Notes under the pieces: generated by a model | Database searches by the model: none | What the model was told of the DNA's origin: nothing | Seen by the model: only the letters and a program-made list of their open reading frames with translations | Program-made: the position numbers and the translations under genes | From: Methylomonas fluvii | GTDB taxonomy: Bacteria > Pseudomonadota > Gammaproteobacteria > Methylococcales > Methylomonadaceae | Direction: 5' to 3' | NCBI RefSeq assembly: GCF_014850975.1 | Contig: NZ_JACXST010000004.1 | Span: 1 to 64,000 of the forward strand | DNA length: 64,000 nt | Shown here: one piece after another, positions 1-9,496 of the stretch | Numbering within the stretch: position 1 is the first letter of the stretch | Layout: each line of letters opens with the position of its first letter

Positions 1-230
1 TAATTTTCTCCGCTCAAGAACTGAGGGCAGCCATTGTCGGGATAGTTTTATGGTTATGTGCATTATACCTAGCACGGTTGGCGGCCAAATCAGATCCGAA
101 AATGCGATTTATTTATCTACGACATTTACGGTATCGAGGTACGCGGGTAGGTAATTTAAGAGGGTATTACCCGGCCAGAAGCACCCCGTTCCGTGAAAAT
201 CCAAATAGCCAAGGGAAACAATACAGATGA
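1..230 (+). CDS. trbD: TrbD (VirB3-like) T4SS protein, 5' truncated by window edge
   Basis: An open frame enters the window at base 3 and stops at 228-230, so only the C-terminal ~75 residues are visible. A hydrophobic stretch (IVGIVLWLCALYLA) is followed by a basic tail with YLRHLRYRG and YYPARSTPFR, which resembles the C-terminus of IncP-type TrbD/VirB3 proteins. TrbD is an inner-membrane component of the mating-pair-formation type IV secretion system and works next to the TrbE ATPase. The stop codon overlaps the trbE start (ATGA), indicating translational coupling. The start lies outside the window. Family assignment is inferred from this tail and from position directly before trbE. Confidence 0.85.
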   Translation, partial: IFSAQELRAAIVGIVLWLCALYLARLAAKSDPKMRFIYLRHLRYRGTRVGNLRGYYPARSTPFRENPNSQGKQYR

Positions 231-2791
231 TGATCGAGGCCATAACACTCATGATTGCGGGACTAGGGATTCTATTAGTCGCAATCCTCGCCAGATTGAT
301 TTACAGGGCGGATAAGGATCGTCGGTTAAGTCAACATCGTTCCAAAAACGCCAGCGTAGCGGATTTGTTGATTTATGCCGCCGAGGTCGATGACGGTATT
401 ATTGTTGGTAAGGATGGATCGTTTCTCGCTGGCTGGCTTTATACGAGTGATGACAACGATAGTTCAACCGAAGCACACCGCGAATCAATATCCGCCAGAT
501 TAAACCAAGCAATATCCAGACTAGGCAATGGCTGGATGATCCATGTCGACGCCGTGCGACGCCCGGCGCCGTCATATTCAGAAAGGGGGTTATCGACATT
601 TCCTGATCGAATCACGGCAGCCATCGACGAAGAGCGCCGGACACTTTTCGAAGGACTAAGTACCATGTACGAAGGGTACTTTGTCATGACATTGACGTAT
701 CTCCCGCCTGTGCTTGCAGAACGCAAGTTTATTGAACTTATGTTCGACGACGACGCCAGGAAACCTGACTCAAAGACATATACAACCGACCTCATTGAAC
801 ACTTTAAACGTGAATGTCACAACATCGAAACGCGATTGTCGGCAGCGGTCAACTTACGCAGATTAAAGGGCCATGAAATCGTTAATGAAGATGGGACAAC
901 TGTCATTCATGATGATCTTCTGCGCTGGTTGCAGTTTTGTATTACCGGAAAAAATCATCCGATACAACTGCCAACAAACCCCATGTATCTCGACTGTTTA
1001 ATTGGTGGAGAGGATTTGCTCGCGGGCGTGATTCCCAAGATAGGTCGTAAGTACATCCAGGTAGTAGCGATTGAAGGATTCCCGCTTGAATCGACACCGG
1101 GAATGTTAACCGCCCTTGGTGAGTTACCTATCGAATATCGCTGGTCCTCAAGGTTCATTTTTATGGACCCTCACGAGGCTATCAGTCACTTGGAAAAGTT
1201 TCGAAAAAAATGGCGGCAAAAGGTACGCGGTTTCATTGATCAAGTGTTCAATCTCAACACAGGACCGATAGACGAGGACGCGCAAAACATGGTGGACGAC
1301 GCACAGGCGGCGTTAGCTGAAGTTAATAGCGGCATAATCGCCCAGGGCTATTACACCAGTGTTGTAATCCTAATGGACGAGAATAGAAAACGCGTACAGG
1401 AACTGGCTCAACAGGTAGAGAAGGCCATAAACAGGCTTGGATTTGTCGCCAGGATCGAAACCATTAACGCAATGGAAGCCTACTTAGGTAGTTTGCCGGG
1501 CCATGGTGTCGAGAATGTACGCCGTCCCTTGTTGAACACTATGAATTTGGCGGACTTGTTGCCGATTAGCACCATTTGGACAGGCAGAGAATATGCACCT
1601 TGTCCAATGTATCCAGCACTATCTCCCCCGATTATGCATTGTGTTACCCATGGCTCAACACCATTCCGTCTAAATCTCCATGTAGGCGATGTGGGGCATA
1701 CATTTATGTTTGGTCGAACCGGAGCCGGTAAGTCAACCCATCTTGCCATACTCGCCGCGCAGTTGCGCCGCTATCAAGGCATGCACATCTTTGCATTCGA
1801 TAAAGGGATGTCGCTGTACCCATTAACCGAAGCAATCCACGCCACGAGTGTAGGGAAAAGCGGTAAGCATTTCACGGTGGCCGCCGACGACGAATTGCTG
1901 GCCTTCTGTCCTTTGCAATACCTGAAAACCAAAAATGATCGCGCATGGGCTATGGAATGGATCAACATCATTCTGGCGTTAAATGGTTTGATTACATCAC
2001 CCGCCCAGCGAAATGAAATTGGTAACGCCATCATCAACATGCATAACAGCGGCGCTAGAACGCTATCTGAATTCACGGTAACTATTCAAGATGAGGCAAT
2101 ACGCGAAGCTCTTAAGCAATACACCATTGATGGCGCAATGGGGCATCTATTAGATGCCGAAGAGGATGGGCTGGAACTTACCGATTTCACGGTTTTTGAA
2201 ATAGAAGAGTTAATGAATCTCGGGGAGCGCTATGCGCTTCCAGTGTTGTTATATCTCTTTAGACGCATCGAACGATCATTAACCGGGCAGCCTACGGTCA
2301 TTATTTTGGATGAGGCATGGGTGATGCTCGGTCATGCGGTATTCCGGGAAAAAATTCGAGAGTGGCTAAAGGTACTGCGAAAAGCGAACTGTTTTGTTTT
2401 GATGGCAACTCAAAACTTATCTGACGCTGCGAATTCTGGAATCCTCGACGTAATTATCGAATCAACCGCATCGAAAATCTTCTTGCCAAACATTTACGCC
2501 AGAGAGGAAGACGCGACCGCACTGTATCGCCGTATGGGCCTTAACTCTAGGCAAATCGAATTATTGGCTACAGCAATCCCCAAGAGGCATTACTACTACG
2601 TCTCTGAAGAAGGCTGTCGTCTCTATGATCTTGCGTTAGGCCCGCTCGCTCTCGCGTTTGTGGGCTCTTCGGATAAAGACTCTGTTGCGGCCATCAAGAA
2701 ATTAAAGGCGACTCATGGTCATGAATGGGTGGGTGAATGGCTCGCTCGTAAGGGTTTAAGCATTGAAGAATACTTGGAGGAAGCAGCATGA
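227..2791 (+). CDS. trbE: TrbE, VirB4-family conjugation ATPase
   Basis: This 854-residue protein is the large ATPase that energises pilus assembly and substrate transfer at the inner face of the T4SS. It begins with a membrane-spanning segment (about residues 4-24), then the CagE/TrbE/VirB N-terminal domain. Walker A GRTGAGKST lies near residue 496 and Walker B VIILDEAW near residue 691, followed by the conserved MATQN segment. Length is typical of the family. Start and stop overlap trbD and trbF by 4 bases each (ATGA), so it sits inside a coupled operon. No frameshift or missing motif is seen. Confidence 0.97.
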   Translation: MMIEAITLMIAGLGILLVAILARLIYRADKDRRLSQHRSKNASVADLLIYAAEVDDGIIVGKDGSFLAGWLYTSDDNDSSTEAHRESISARLNQAISRLGNGWMIHVDAVRRPAPSYSERGLSTFPDRITAAIDEERRTLFEGLSTMYEGYFVMTLTYLPPVLAERKFIELMFDDDARKPDSKTYTTDLIEHFKRECHNIETRLSAAVNLRRLKGHEIVNEDGTTVIHDDLLRWLQFCITGKNHPIQLPTNPMYLDCLIGGEDLLAGVIPKIGRKYIQVVAIEGFPLESTPGMLTALGELPIEYRWSSRFIFMDPHEAISHLEKFRKKWRQKVRGFIDQVFNLNTGPIDEDAQNMVDDAQAALAEVNSGIIAQGYYTSVVILMDENRKRVQELAQQVEKAINRLGFVARIETINAMEAYLGSLPGHGVENVRRPLLNTMNLADLLPISTIWTGREYAPCPMYPALSPPIMHCVTHGSTPFRLNLHVGDVGHTFMFGRTGAGKSTHLAILAAQLRRYQGMHIFAFDKGMSLYPLTEAIHATSVGKSGKHFTVAADDELLAFCPLQYLKTKNDRAWAMEWINIILALNGLITSPAQRNEIGNAIINMHNSGARTLSEFTVTIQDEAIREALKQYTIDGAMGHLLDAEEDGLELTDFTVFEIEELMNLGERYALPVLLYLFRRIERSLTGQPTVIILDEAWVMLGHAVFREKIREWLKVLRKANCFVLMATQNLSDAANSGILDVIIESTASKIFLPNIYAREEDATALYRRMGLNSRQIELLATAIPKRHYYYVSEEGCRLYDLALGPLALAFVGSSDKDSVAAIKKLKATHGHEWVGEWLARKGLSIEEYLEEAA

Positions 2792-3540
2792 TTTTTAAAA
2801 GAAAAGACCCAAAAGCAGACCCCAGAAAAAATCCTGAAAAGCTGATTGGTGGCCGTAGAACCGGAGAAAACGAGAATCCATATTTGTCAGCAAGACGAAC
2901 CTGGAAAGATCACACACAGGGCGTTATTTCTACGCGGCAGGCGTGGCAAGTAATGGGGATATTATCCATGTTGGTGGCGTTAACCGGTGTCGGAGGAATG
3001 ATTCATATCGGCCAGCTATCGAAATTTGTGCCTTACGTCATACAAGTTGACAAGCTTGGTCAAACCGCAGCCATAGCCAGAGCCGACCGAGCATCACCGG
3101 TGGATGGGCGAGTAGTGGCATCTGTGGTATCGGCCTTTATATCAAACTCTCGAATAGTCACGATAGACATCGCGCTACAAAGAAAAGCCGTTATGGATGT
3201 CTACGCTATGTTAGCGCCCGGCGACCCATCGCTACAAAAAATGACTGAATGGTTGAATGGCACCGAGGAGTCTAGTCCGTTTAAACGGGCGATAAAGGAA
3301 ATGGTAAGCGTAGAAGTGGTGAATGTCCTGGCCCAAACCCCAGATACCTGGGAGGTCGATTGGATTGAAACTACCCGCGACCGCCAGGGCATTGTGACCG
3401 GAAAACCCTCATACATGAGGGCATTAGTCAATATTAAAGTCGTTGAACCAACGCCGGCCACAAGCGAAGAGCAAATCCGGAAAAACCCAATGGGAATTTA
3501 CGTGAAAGACTTTTCCTGGTCCAGACAACAACAGTTTTAA
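2788..3540 (+). CDS. trbF: TrbF, VirB8-like T4SS protein
   Basis: A 250-residue bitopic inner-membrane protein. A basic cytoplasmic N-terminus (about 50 residues) precedes one membrane helix (about 53-74, MGILSMLVALTGVGGM) and a periplasmic VirB8-type domain containing the FVPYVIQVDKLG segment common in TrbF. VirB8 proteins nucleate T4SS assembly by contacting VirB9/VirB10-like partners in the periplasm. The ATG overlaps the trbE stop, and trbG follows after 17 bases. Family assignment rests on topology, motif and gene order. Confidence 0.93.
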   Translation: MIFKRKDPKADPRKNPEKLIGGRRTGENENPYLSARRTWKDHTQGVISTRQAWQVMGILSMLVALTGVGGMIHIGQLSKFVPYVIQVDKLGQTAAIARADRASPVDGRVVASVVSAFISNSRIVTIDIALQRKAVMDVYAMLAPGDPSLQKMTEWLNGTEESSPFKRAIKEMVSVEVVNVLAQTPDTWEVDWIETTRDRQGIVTGKPSYMRALVNIKVVEPTPATSEEQIRKNPMGIYVKDFSWSRQQQF

Positions 3541-3557
3541 CCGAACGAGGCAATCTC

Positions 3558-4460
3558 ATGAAAAAGCAATACAGCGCAATGATAAAGATAGCCATGACGC
3601 TATTTGTGATGCGGTCTGCGGTGGCGGAGCCTGATATGGCGGATATGTATTTTGCAACCAAAAACCCGACATTAACCAAACAAGAAAAACAGGCTATTGC
3701 GATAGCCGAAAAATGGAAAGCAAGTAGCGCGACAGGCTTGGCTCCAACCAGCGGGCAAAACGGTACGATCACGTTCCTATACGGTGCTCAACAACCAAGT
3801 ATTGTCTGCGCCGTTCTTCAAGTGTGTGACGTTTCGTTGCAGCCTGGCGAACAAGTAAACGGGATTAATTTAGGTGATACGGCAAGATGGACCATAGAAC
3901 CAGCGATTGAGGGTAGCGGCCAAAGCGAAGTACAACATCTGATTATCAAGCCGCATGATGTGGGCTTGGAAACATCGCTATCGGTGACAACCAATCGTCG
4001 CGCCTATAACTTGCAGCTACGATCACACCGAACACAGTACATGCCAAAAGTGGCGTTTAGCTATCCGGAGGATGCGATGGCGAAATGGAATGCCATCGTC
4101 CATAAAGAACATAAAGAACGCCAAGAAAAGACCATTCCTCAAACCGGGGAGTATTTGGGCGATCTGCATTTCGATTATGAAATCGAACCTAATGGCCCAA
4201 TTTCATGGACCCCGGTTCGCGTTTATCACGATAAGCAAAAAACCATCATTCAAATGCCGGAAACAATGGCACAAACCGAAGCGCCGACATTGCTGGTTGT
4301 GCGAAGGGAAGGGGGGATGTTTGAGGACGATGAAACCGTGATGGTGAATTATCGTGTACAGGGCGACCGTTACATTGTCGACACTGTATTCGATAGAGCA
4401 ATCATGATTGCAGGTGTTGGCTCTAACCAAGACACCGTAACCATTCAACGGGTGAAATAA
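3558..4460 (+). CDS. trbG: TrbG, VirB9-like outer-membrane-complex protein
   Basis: A 300-residue exported protein with a Sec signal ending around AVA-EPDM (residues 22-27). The body has the VirB9/CagX pattern: an N-terminal segment with GQNGTITFLYGAQQPSIVCA and CDVSLQPGEQV, a middle YNLQLRSHR strand region, and a C-terminal beta-rich FDRAIMIAGVG stretch. With TrbI (VirB10) and TrbH it would form the T4SS core complex spanning the outer membrane. GAGG lies upstream of the ATG. The trbH ATG begins 2 bases after its stop. Confidence 0.94.
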   Translation: MKKQYSAMIKIAMTLFVMRSAVAEPDMADMYFATKNPTLTKQEKQAIAIAEKWKASSATGLAPTSGQNGTITFLYGAQQPSIVCAVLQVCDVSLQPGEQVNGINLGDTARWTIEPAIEGSGQSEVQHLIIKPHDVGLETSLSVTTNRRAYNLQLRSHRTQYMPKVAFSYPEDAMAKWNAIVHKEHKERQEKTIPQTGEYLGDLHFDYEIEPNGPISWTPVRVYHDKQKTIIQMPETMAQTEAPTLLVVRREGGMFEDDETVMVNYRVQGDRYIVDTVFDRAIMIAGVGSNQDTVTIQRVK

Positions 4461-4461
4461 C

Positions 4462-4902
4462 ATGATCAGGATCTTAGCGTTCGTCATCAGTATTGCCGGA
4501 CTGGTTGGATGCGCAACGGAACGATTCGGCAATTTCGAATCAAATGCGCCTTCTGGGCTTCATGAAGGCATTGCGGCAGATACCATTCATCATTTGGAAA
4601 AGATATATCCACCTGCTCAAACTCAATTCAATTTCGGCCAAAGCATTCCAAAATCAGATAGATTCGGAATGTTATTGGTGGATTCGCTGAGAGCAAAAGG
4701 CTATGCAGTGAAGGAGTATAGCCCGAAGCAAAGCGTTAGCGGCACGGGGTTGAGGCTTCAGTACGTCGTTGATAAGCCGTCTATCAATGTGACCGACTTG
4801 TACCGCATTAAGCTCAAGATTGACGACGTGACGTTTACTCATGCTTATGAGGCGAAGAACAACACCGCCATATCAGCAGGCGCTTGGGCAAAAATGGAGT
4901 AA
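4462..4902 (+). CDS. trbH: TrbH, outer-membrane lipoprotein of the mating apparatus
   Basis: A 146-residue small lipoprotein. The signal peptide ends in a lipobox IAGLVGC (Cys about residue 19), so the mature protein should be acylated and sorted to the outer membrane. IncP TrbH is a lipoprotein that stabilises the VirB9/VirB10-like core. The call rests on the lipobox, size and position between trbG and trbI. A frame open from 4841 in another register overlaps its end, but the trbI start chosen here (4907) lies 4 bases after this stop. Confidence 0.85.
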   Translation: MIRILAFVISIAGLVGCATERFGNFESNAPSGLHEGIAADTIHHLEKIYPPAQTQFNFGQSIPKSDRFGMLLVDSLRAKGYAVKEYSPKQSVSGTGLRLQYVVDKPSINVTDLYRIKLKIDDVTFTHAYEAKNNTAISAGAWAKME

Positions 4903-4906
4903 GGCA

Positions 4907-6310
4907 ATGGAATCGACAGCAAATACCGTCAATGAAGAATACATGTCGCCTGAATTGTCACCGGATGAACCAGAAGCCAGTCACGGCGTTCGTCGGGTAA
5001 ATAACTTACCCGTACTTATCCTGGGTGTAGCCATATCGATCTTCTTAATCATAATGGTTCTGGTGGCCGCTGACCGTGCAAACCAGCAAAACAAACCAGA
5101 AACGGCGGACCGGCAAAAAGCAGGAAACGCCAATATGCTCGCCAAAGAAATAGTGGGCAATAACCTGGGCGGTATTATTCCCCCCGAATCCAATCCGCAA
5201 CCTGATCCGCAGCTAGAGCCCGCACCGCCAGTCAAAATAGTACGGGCCGATATGCCTCCAACGCCGCCATCCGCCGCACCCAATAGAGCGCGTACCCCGG
5301 AAGAGGATGCAGCCGCACGTATTGCCGCAATGAAGCGACAACAATTCGAAGATGCAATTAAAGCAAGAACGATGGTGACGGTTACAGCTCCGCGCAGCTC
5401 CGGTTCACCTCCTGGCGTAATTGCAGCATCACAAGTGCAAACAACCGGAAGAGATGGGGTACTTGCTAAGCTTGCCGCAGTCAGAGAACAGATGACAGAT
5501 ACCGACCCTATGACCGCATATAAGAAACGGCTCGCGGCATTGCAGGATTCGGGAATCGTGGGAGCAGACGGGGAAAATGAAACTGGCGGCAACGAAAGAT
5601 CGCCGCAACTTGTTAGTTCCGAGACTCTGGGCGAAAAAAATAATATTAGCCAATTCGGCAAATCAGGATCAAGCGATAGATGGCGACTGGACTCACTACC
5701 GGAAGCGCCAAGAACGCCATTCGAACTTCGGGCCGGTTTCATTATTCCTGGGACGTTAATTTCTGGAATCAATTCCGAGTTACCTGGGCAGATCATGGCC
5801 CAAGTTTCACAGGACGTGTTTGATACGGCAACCGGAAAATATCTATTGGTTCCGCAAGGCTCCCGATTAGTTGGTGTTTATTCAAGTGAAGTGGAATATG
5901 GGCAATCTCGGGTTCTTGTTGCATGGCAACGTATCGTATTCCCCGATGGTAAGGCAATGGATATTGGCGCTATGCCGGGCGCAGATAGTGCCGGTTATGC
6001 GGGATTCACCGACCAAGTTAATCATCATTTTGTCCGGATATTTGGGTCTGCGTTGTTAATGTCCGCCATTACAGCAGGCATTACTTATAACCAGCAACAA
6101 AACCAACAAAACGGGGTTTATACAGCTCCGAACGCCAATAGTGCGATGAGTAATGCGCTGGGACAACAACTAGGTCGAGTCACCTCACAAATGATCGCGA
6201 AAAACATGAATATCGCGCCGACTTTGGAAATAAGACCTGGCTATAGATTCAATATTATCGTGACGAAAGACTTAACTCTAACCAAACCGTATCAAGCATT
6301 TGATTATTAA
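4907..6310 (+). CDS. trbI: TrbI, VirB10-like core-complex protein
   Basis: A 467-residue bitopic protein that links inner and outer membranes in the T4SS. A short cytoplasmic N-terminus is followed by one membrane helix (VLILGVAISIFLIIMVLV, about residues 34-51), a proline-rich periplasmic linker and the conserved C-terminal TrbI/VirB10 barrel domain (GFIIPGTLISGINSELPGQ, YLLVPQGSRLVGVY, GADSAGYAG). The frame is open back to 4841, but ATG 4907 is preferred: it has GGAGTAAG just upstream and avoids a 62-base overlap with trbH. Confidence 0.95.
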   Translation: MESTANTVNEEYMSPELSPDEPEASHGVRRVNNLPVLILGVAISIFLIIMVLVAADRANQQNKPETADRQKAGNANMLAKEIVGNNLGGIIPPESNPQPDPQLEPAPPVKIVRADMPPTPPSAAPNRARTPEEDAAARIAAMKRQQFEDAIKARTMVTVTAPRSSGSPPGVIAASQVQTTGRDGVLAKLAAVREQMTDTDPMTAYKKRLAALQDSGIVGADGENETGGNERSPQLVSSETLGEKNNISQFGKSGSSDRWRLDSLPEAPRTPFELRAGFIIPGTLISGINSELPGQIMAQVSQDVFDTATGKYLLVPQGSRLVGVYSSEVEYGQSRVLVAWQRIVFPDGKAMDIGAMPGADSAGYAGFTDQVNHHFVRIFGSALLMSAITAGITYNQQQNQQNGVYTAPNANSAMSNALGQQLGRVTSQMIAKNMNIAPTLEIRPGYRFNIIVTKDLTLTKPYQAFDY

Positions 6311-6333
6311 GGTTTACACCACAGGAGTCATTT

Positions 6334-7137
6334 ATGAAAAACAATAGCATTTTAGCCGCTAAAAAAATATTGGTAGGGGTGTTGACCGCAACTGTCATGT
6401 TTAGTCCATCCATTTCAGTCGCGGGAGTTCCTGTAATCGACGGTACGAACTTGACACAAAACATTATGACCGCGGTCGAAGAAATCGCTCAGACAATAAA
6501 GCAGGTTCAAGAATATGGTACTCAATTGGAACAGTATTCAACGCAGATACAGCAATATGAAAATATGTTGCAAAACACAGCGTCGCCAGCGGTCAATATT
6601 TGGGATAGAGCGACCGCAACTATGGGACGGCTTCGTGGAACCATTGATACCGTCACCCGGTATAAAGACAGATTCGGTAACATTGATAACTATTTGGCAA
6701 AGTTTAAAGACATAAACACCTATCGGGGGTCGCGTTGTTTTAACGGCGACGCCTGCACGAATGCCGATTTAGCCGACTTACGCGACTCTGTACACCTTGG
6801 CTCGGAGGCGCAACAGTCAGCAAACAAGGCCGCAATAGAAGGCCTAGATAGCCAACAAACAGCACTAGAAGCGGATGCCGCAACTCTCGAAGATATTCAA
6901 GCAGCGGCACAAGGCGCCGATGGTCAAGTCAAGGCTATCGGATATACCAATCAAATTGCCAGCCAACAGGCCAATCAGCTTCTACAAATACGTGGATTGC
7001 TGATAGCGCAACAAAACGCCGAAATAACCCGCAATCAGGCCTTGGCCAATAAAGAAGCGCAACAACAAGCCGCATCCGACAAGGCCCACGAAGTGCCCTA
7101 TGCATACCGGGATAATGATGGCTGGGCCATCAGGTAA
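6334..7137 (+). CDS. trbJ: TrbJ, VirB5-family minor pilus/adhesion protein
   Basis: A 267-residue exported protein with a Sec signal ending near SISVAGVPV, then a helical TrbJ/VirB5-type body rich in Gln (TIKQVQEYGTQLEQYSTQIQ, YENMLQNTASPAVNIW). It has one Cys pair in the RGSRCFNGDACTNADL region, a pattern seen in TrbJ. TrbJ acts in the periplasm or at the pilus tip in mating contact. AGGAG precedes the ATG. A perfect KorB-type operator lies inside its first ten codons (6350-6364), so an internal control point or spreading site is possible here. Confidence 0.9.
   Translation: MKNNSILAAKKILVGVLTATVMFSPSISVAGVPVIDGTNLTQNIMTAVEEIAQTIKQVQEYGTQLEQYSTQIQQYENMLQNTASPAVNIWDRATATMGRLRGTIDTVTRYKDRFGNIDNYLAKFKDINTYRGSRCFNGDACTNADLADLRDSVHLGSEAQQSANKAAIEGLDSQQTALEADAATLEDIQAAAQGADGQVKAIGYTNQIASQQANQLLQIRGLLIAQQNAEITRNQALANKEAQQQAASDKAHEVPYAYRDNDGWAIR
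6350..6364. promoter_or_regulatory. KorB-type operator (OB) inside 5' end of trbJ
   Basis: TTTTAGCCGCTAAAA contains the 13-bp inverted repeat TTTAGCCGCTAAA, identical to the IncP-1 KorB operator consensus TTTAGC(C/G)GCTAAA as known from RK2/RP4. KorB is a ParB-family repressor that acts at promoters and over long distances. Here the site lies within codons of trbJ, 17 bases after the start. korB itself is not in the window. Confidence 0.75.
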
Positions 7138-7143
7138 TTGCGC

Positions 7144-7428
7144 ATGTCCATTAAATATACCTTGGTCGTTATTTTTATCGTGGCCGCTATTGCAACAACC
7201 GTCAGTAACTGGGATGAGTTGGTCAATCAAGGCGAAGACTCCTTGCCAGTGGCTGAGGATACCGAGACGGATGCAGATGCGGATGCGCTTATTGTTAATG
7301 AAATAAATTGTAGGCACGAAAACCTCATTCGCATCGCCAATGAAAAAAAGCGGAGACGACTAGCCTCCGCTTGCGCCCGCCGTGTGACTTTCGGTGCTGC
7401 GAACAATCGAAACTGGTCAATCAAATAG
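7144..7428 (+). CDS. Small membrane-anchored protein in the trbK (entry exclusion) position
   Basis: A 94-residue product beginning at ATG 7144 (a TTG two codons upstream is the only alternative). An N-terminal hydrophobic helix (YTLVVIFIVAAIATTV) is followed by an acidic linker and a basic C-terminal segment with two cysteines (INCRHEN and ACARRVTF). In IncP systems trbK, the entry-exclusion lipoprotein, sits exactly here between trbJ and trbL, and several TrbK-like proteins end in a short Cys/Arg motif of this type. There is no lipobox Cys after the helix, unlike RP4 TrbK. Position supports the role; sequence similarity is only suggestive. Confidence 0.55.
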   Translation: MSIKYTLVVIFIVAAIATTVSNWDELVNQGEDSLPVAEDTETDADADALIVNEINCRHENLIRIANEKKRRRLASACARRVTFGAANNRNWSIK

Positions 7429-7443
7429 CGCGAGAAACGGCAA

Positions 7444-8835
7444 ATGAATAGACAAATATTCTTGTTTTTAGCCTTCTTGATGCTCGCATCCACTGACGCC
7501 TTAGCGGCAATAGATGGGCCGAACATTATGGACGATGTTCAAGGTCGGTTTGCCGGTGCTGCGGCGGGGTGGGCCGCCGCCATTACTGCACGAGCGACCT
7601 GGCTATTCTGGGTATTGGCCTTAATTTCTATGGTATGGACGCATGGTTTTTTACTATTGAGAAAGGCAGATATTGGCGAGTTCTATGCCGAATTCCTCCG
7701 TTTCACTATTACCACAGGGTTTTTCTGGTGGCTTTTGAGTAACGGGCCTGCAATGGCAACCAGCATTTTTGCATCAATGCAAACGTTAGGGTCAAATGCG
7801 GCCGGATTGGGTGCGGTAACGCCGTCCGGCATTATCGATGCAGGATTCCAAGTATTTGGAAAAGCGATTACCGCTTCATCAATCTGGGAACCGGTAGAGG
7901 GCGCGGCGCTAATTATCATGGGCGCAGTCGTGCTAGTGATCATGGCCCTGATCGCCACTAATATGCTTGTGCTCTTTGTTAGTGGATGGATTCTTGCCTA
8001 CGCAGGCGTTATATATCTTGGCTTCGGCGGTGGTCGATGGACCACGGACATGGCCATCGGCTTTTACAAAACGGTATTGAACGTCGCCATCCAATTGATG
8101 GCAATGATTCTGATTGTTGGAATTGGACAAGCCTTTATCAATGATTATGTGGCGGCAATGGAAGCCGATATGACCTACGCGGATATGGGTTCATTTCTCG
8201 TAGCAGCAGTGGTCTTGCTGCTATTGGTCAATAAAGTGCCCCCAATGCTTGGGCAAGTCGCATTCGGAGGGGGAACCGGCGCACTTGGTAATGGATTTGG
8301 AGCCGGCTCGGCAATGGCGGCTGCCGCAACTGCCGGGGCGGCTATTGGCGTTGCCGGTGGAGCGATTGCTGCCGGAGCAACAAATATTAGCGGTGGCATT
8401 CAAGCCATTATGGCGGCATCAAATAAAGCAGCGGAATTCGCCGGCAGTGGGGCGGACGGAGCTTCCAGAATGACAGCCGACTATCTTCAAAGCAGTCAGA
8501 GCACCGCTAACGGTGGTTCTACCTCAAACTCAACAACTCCACTTGGCGAAGCAATGGGGGGTAGTGGTTCGTCAAAGCAGGCAAATGATTCCAAATATGG
8601 ACCATCAATGGTTAAAAATCTTGCAACCGGAATTGGAGAGGTTGCAAAGCAAAAAATTAAGGACAGAACCAACAATACGTTTGGCGGACAAGTCGCGGCT
8701 GCAATTAGCAACAGTGCTCAATCAACACCCACGTTTGGCGGCGATAGCCTATCGGGATCTGATGAAACAGTAGATCCGGATGAAGAGGTCGCGGCATTCA
8801 CCAACAACGATAGCGGTAATGCACATTCAGCATAA
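7444..8835 (+). CDS. trbL: TrbL, VirB6-like polytopic T4SS protein
   Basis: A 463-residue polytopic inner-membrane protein. A signal-like N-terminus is followed by the TrbL core with several membrane segments (WLFWVLALISMVWT, AALIIMGAVVLVIMALIATNMLVLFVSGW, LMAMILIVGIGQAF, FLVAAVVLLLLV) and a Gly/Ala- and Ser/Thr-rich soluble tail (about residues 270-463), as usual for TrbL. VirB6/TrbL proteins form part of the inner-membrane translocation channel. It follows the trbK-like gene by 15 bases and precedes trbN by 14. Confidence 0.95.
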   Translation: MNRQIFLFLAFLMLASTDALAAIDGPNIMDDVQGRFAGAAAGWAAAITARATWLFWVLALISMVWTHGFLLLRKADIGEFYAEFLRFTITTGFFWWLLSNGPAMATSIFASMQTLGSNAAGLGAVTPSGIIDAGFQVFGKAITASSIWEPVEGAALIIMGAVVLVIMALIATNMLVLFVSGWILAYAGVIYLGFGGGRWTTDMAIGFYKTVLNVAIQLMAMILIVGIGQAFINDYVAAMEADMTYADMGSFLVAAVVLLLLVNKVPPMLGQVAFGGGTGALGNGFGAGSAMAAAATAGAAIGVAGGAIAAGATNISGGIQAIMAASNKAAEFAGSGADGASRMTADYLQSSQSTANGGSTSNSTTPLGEAMGGSGSSKQANDSKYGPSMVKNLATGIGEVAKQKIKDRTNNTFGGQVAAAISNSAQSTPTFGGDSLSGSDETVDPDEEVAAFTNNDSGNAHSA

Positions 8836-8849
8836 CAGGAGAGCAATTC

Positions 8850-9488
8850 ATGAATGCTATAAAGCTTTGTATTGTTGCAATCAGCATACTCCCGATGCTA
8901 GTGCATGCTCAGCCTAACAATCAGAGTCCACAACAACAAGAGCGGATCGTATGCTCTATCACTGCTGCCGCGAAATACGATATACCTGCAAATATTGTGC
9001 TGGCAATCGCCGAGAAAGAAGGCGGAAAGCCTGGGCAATGGGTAAGGAATACCAACGGCACTCACGATGTGGGACCAATGCAATTCAACACCTCGTACCT
9101 AACCCAATTGGCGAAATATGGCATTACGCCAGAAGACGTAGCCCGCTCAGGTTGCTATCCCTACGATTTAGCCGCATGGCGACTGGCCGTTCATATCAAA
9201 GACGATAAGGGTGATTTATGGACAAAAGTCGCCAATTATCATTCAAGAACCCCTTATTACAACGGAGTGTACAAAGCCGATTTGATGGTAAGGGCCAACA
9301 AATGGGCCGATTGGCTGGATGCATTTTTAAAGGGCGGAATAGTAGAGGTTGTTCAGGTACAGAAAACAGACTCGACACCTGTTCAAGCACAACCCGAGCC
9401 CATAACGCCGGTATATAAAAAACCGATGCAAATACACGCCGCAAGCATGGCATATATCCCTCGCAAAATTATGGTTAGTTCTGACTAA
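8850..9488 (+). CDS. trbN: TrbN, VirB1-like lytic transglycosylase
   Basis: A 212-residue exported protein with a signal peptide ending near LVHAQP. The catalytic domain (about residues 30-150) has the SLT-type order: ANIVLAIAEKEGGKPG containing the likely catalytic Glu, then NGTHDVGPMQFNTSYL, then VANYHSRTPYYNGVYK. Such enzymes open peptidoglycan locally to let the T4SS through. The C-terminal ~60 residues are Pro/Gln-rich linker. AGGAG lies upstream of the ATG. In IncP plasmids trbN also follows trbL/trbM; trbM was not found. Confidence 0.88.
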   Translation: MNAIKLCIVAISILPMLVHAQPNNQSPQQQERIVCSITAAAKYDIPANIVLAIAEKEGGKPGQWVRNTNGTHDVGPMQFNTSYLTQLAKYGITPEDVARSGCYPYDLAAWRLAVHIKDDKGDLWTKVANYHSRTPYYNGVYKADLMVRANKWADWLDAFLKGGIVEVVQVQKTDSTPVQAQPEPITPVYKKPMQIHAASMAYIPRKIMVSSD

Positions 9489-9496
9489 CAACCATA

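Noticed and set aside
4841-4906. Upstream extension of trbI
   Set aside because: The 22 extra residues overlap trbH and lack a ribosome-binding site; ATG 4907 has GGAGTAAG in front.
4981-5796. 271-codon minus-strand frame opposite trbI
   Set aside because: It is a shadow of the proline-rich trbI linker; there is no domain, no start signal, and the opposite frame is clearly genuine.
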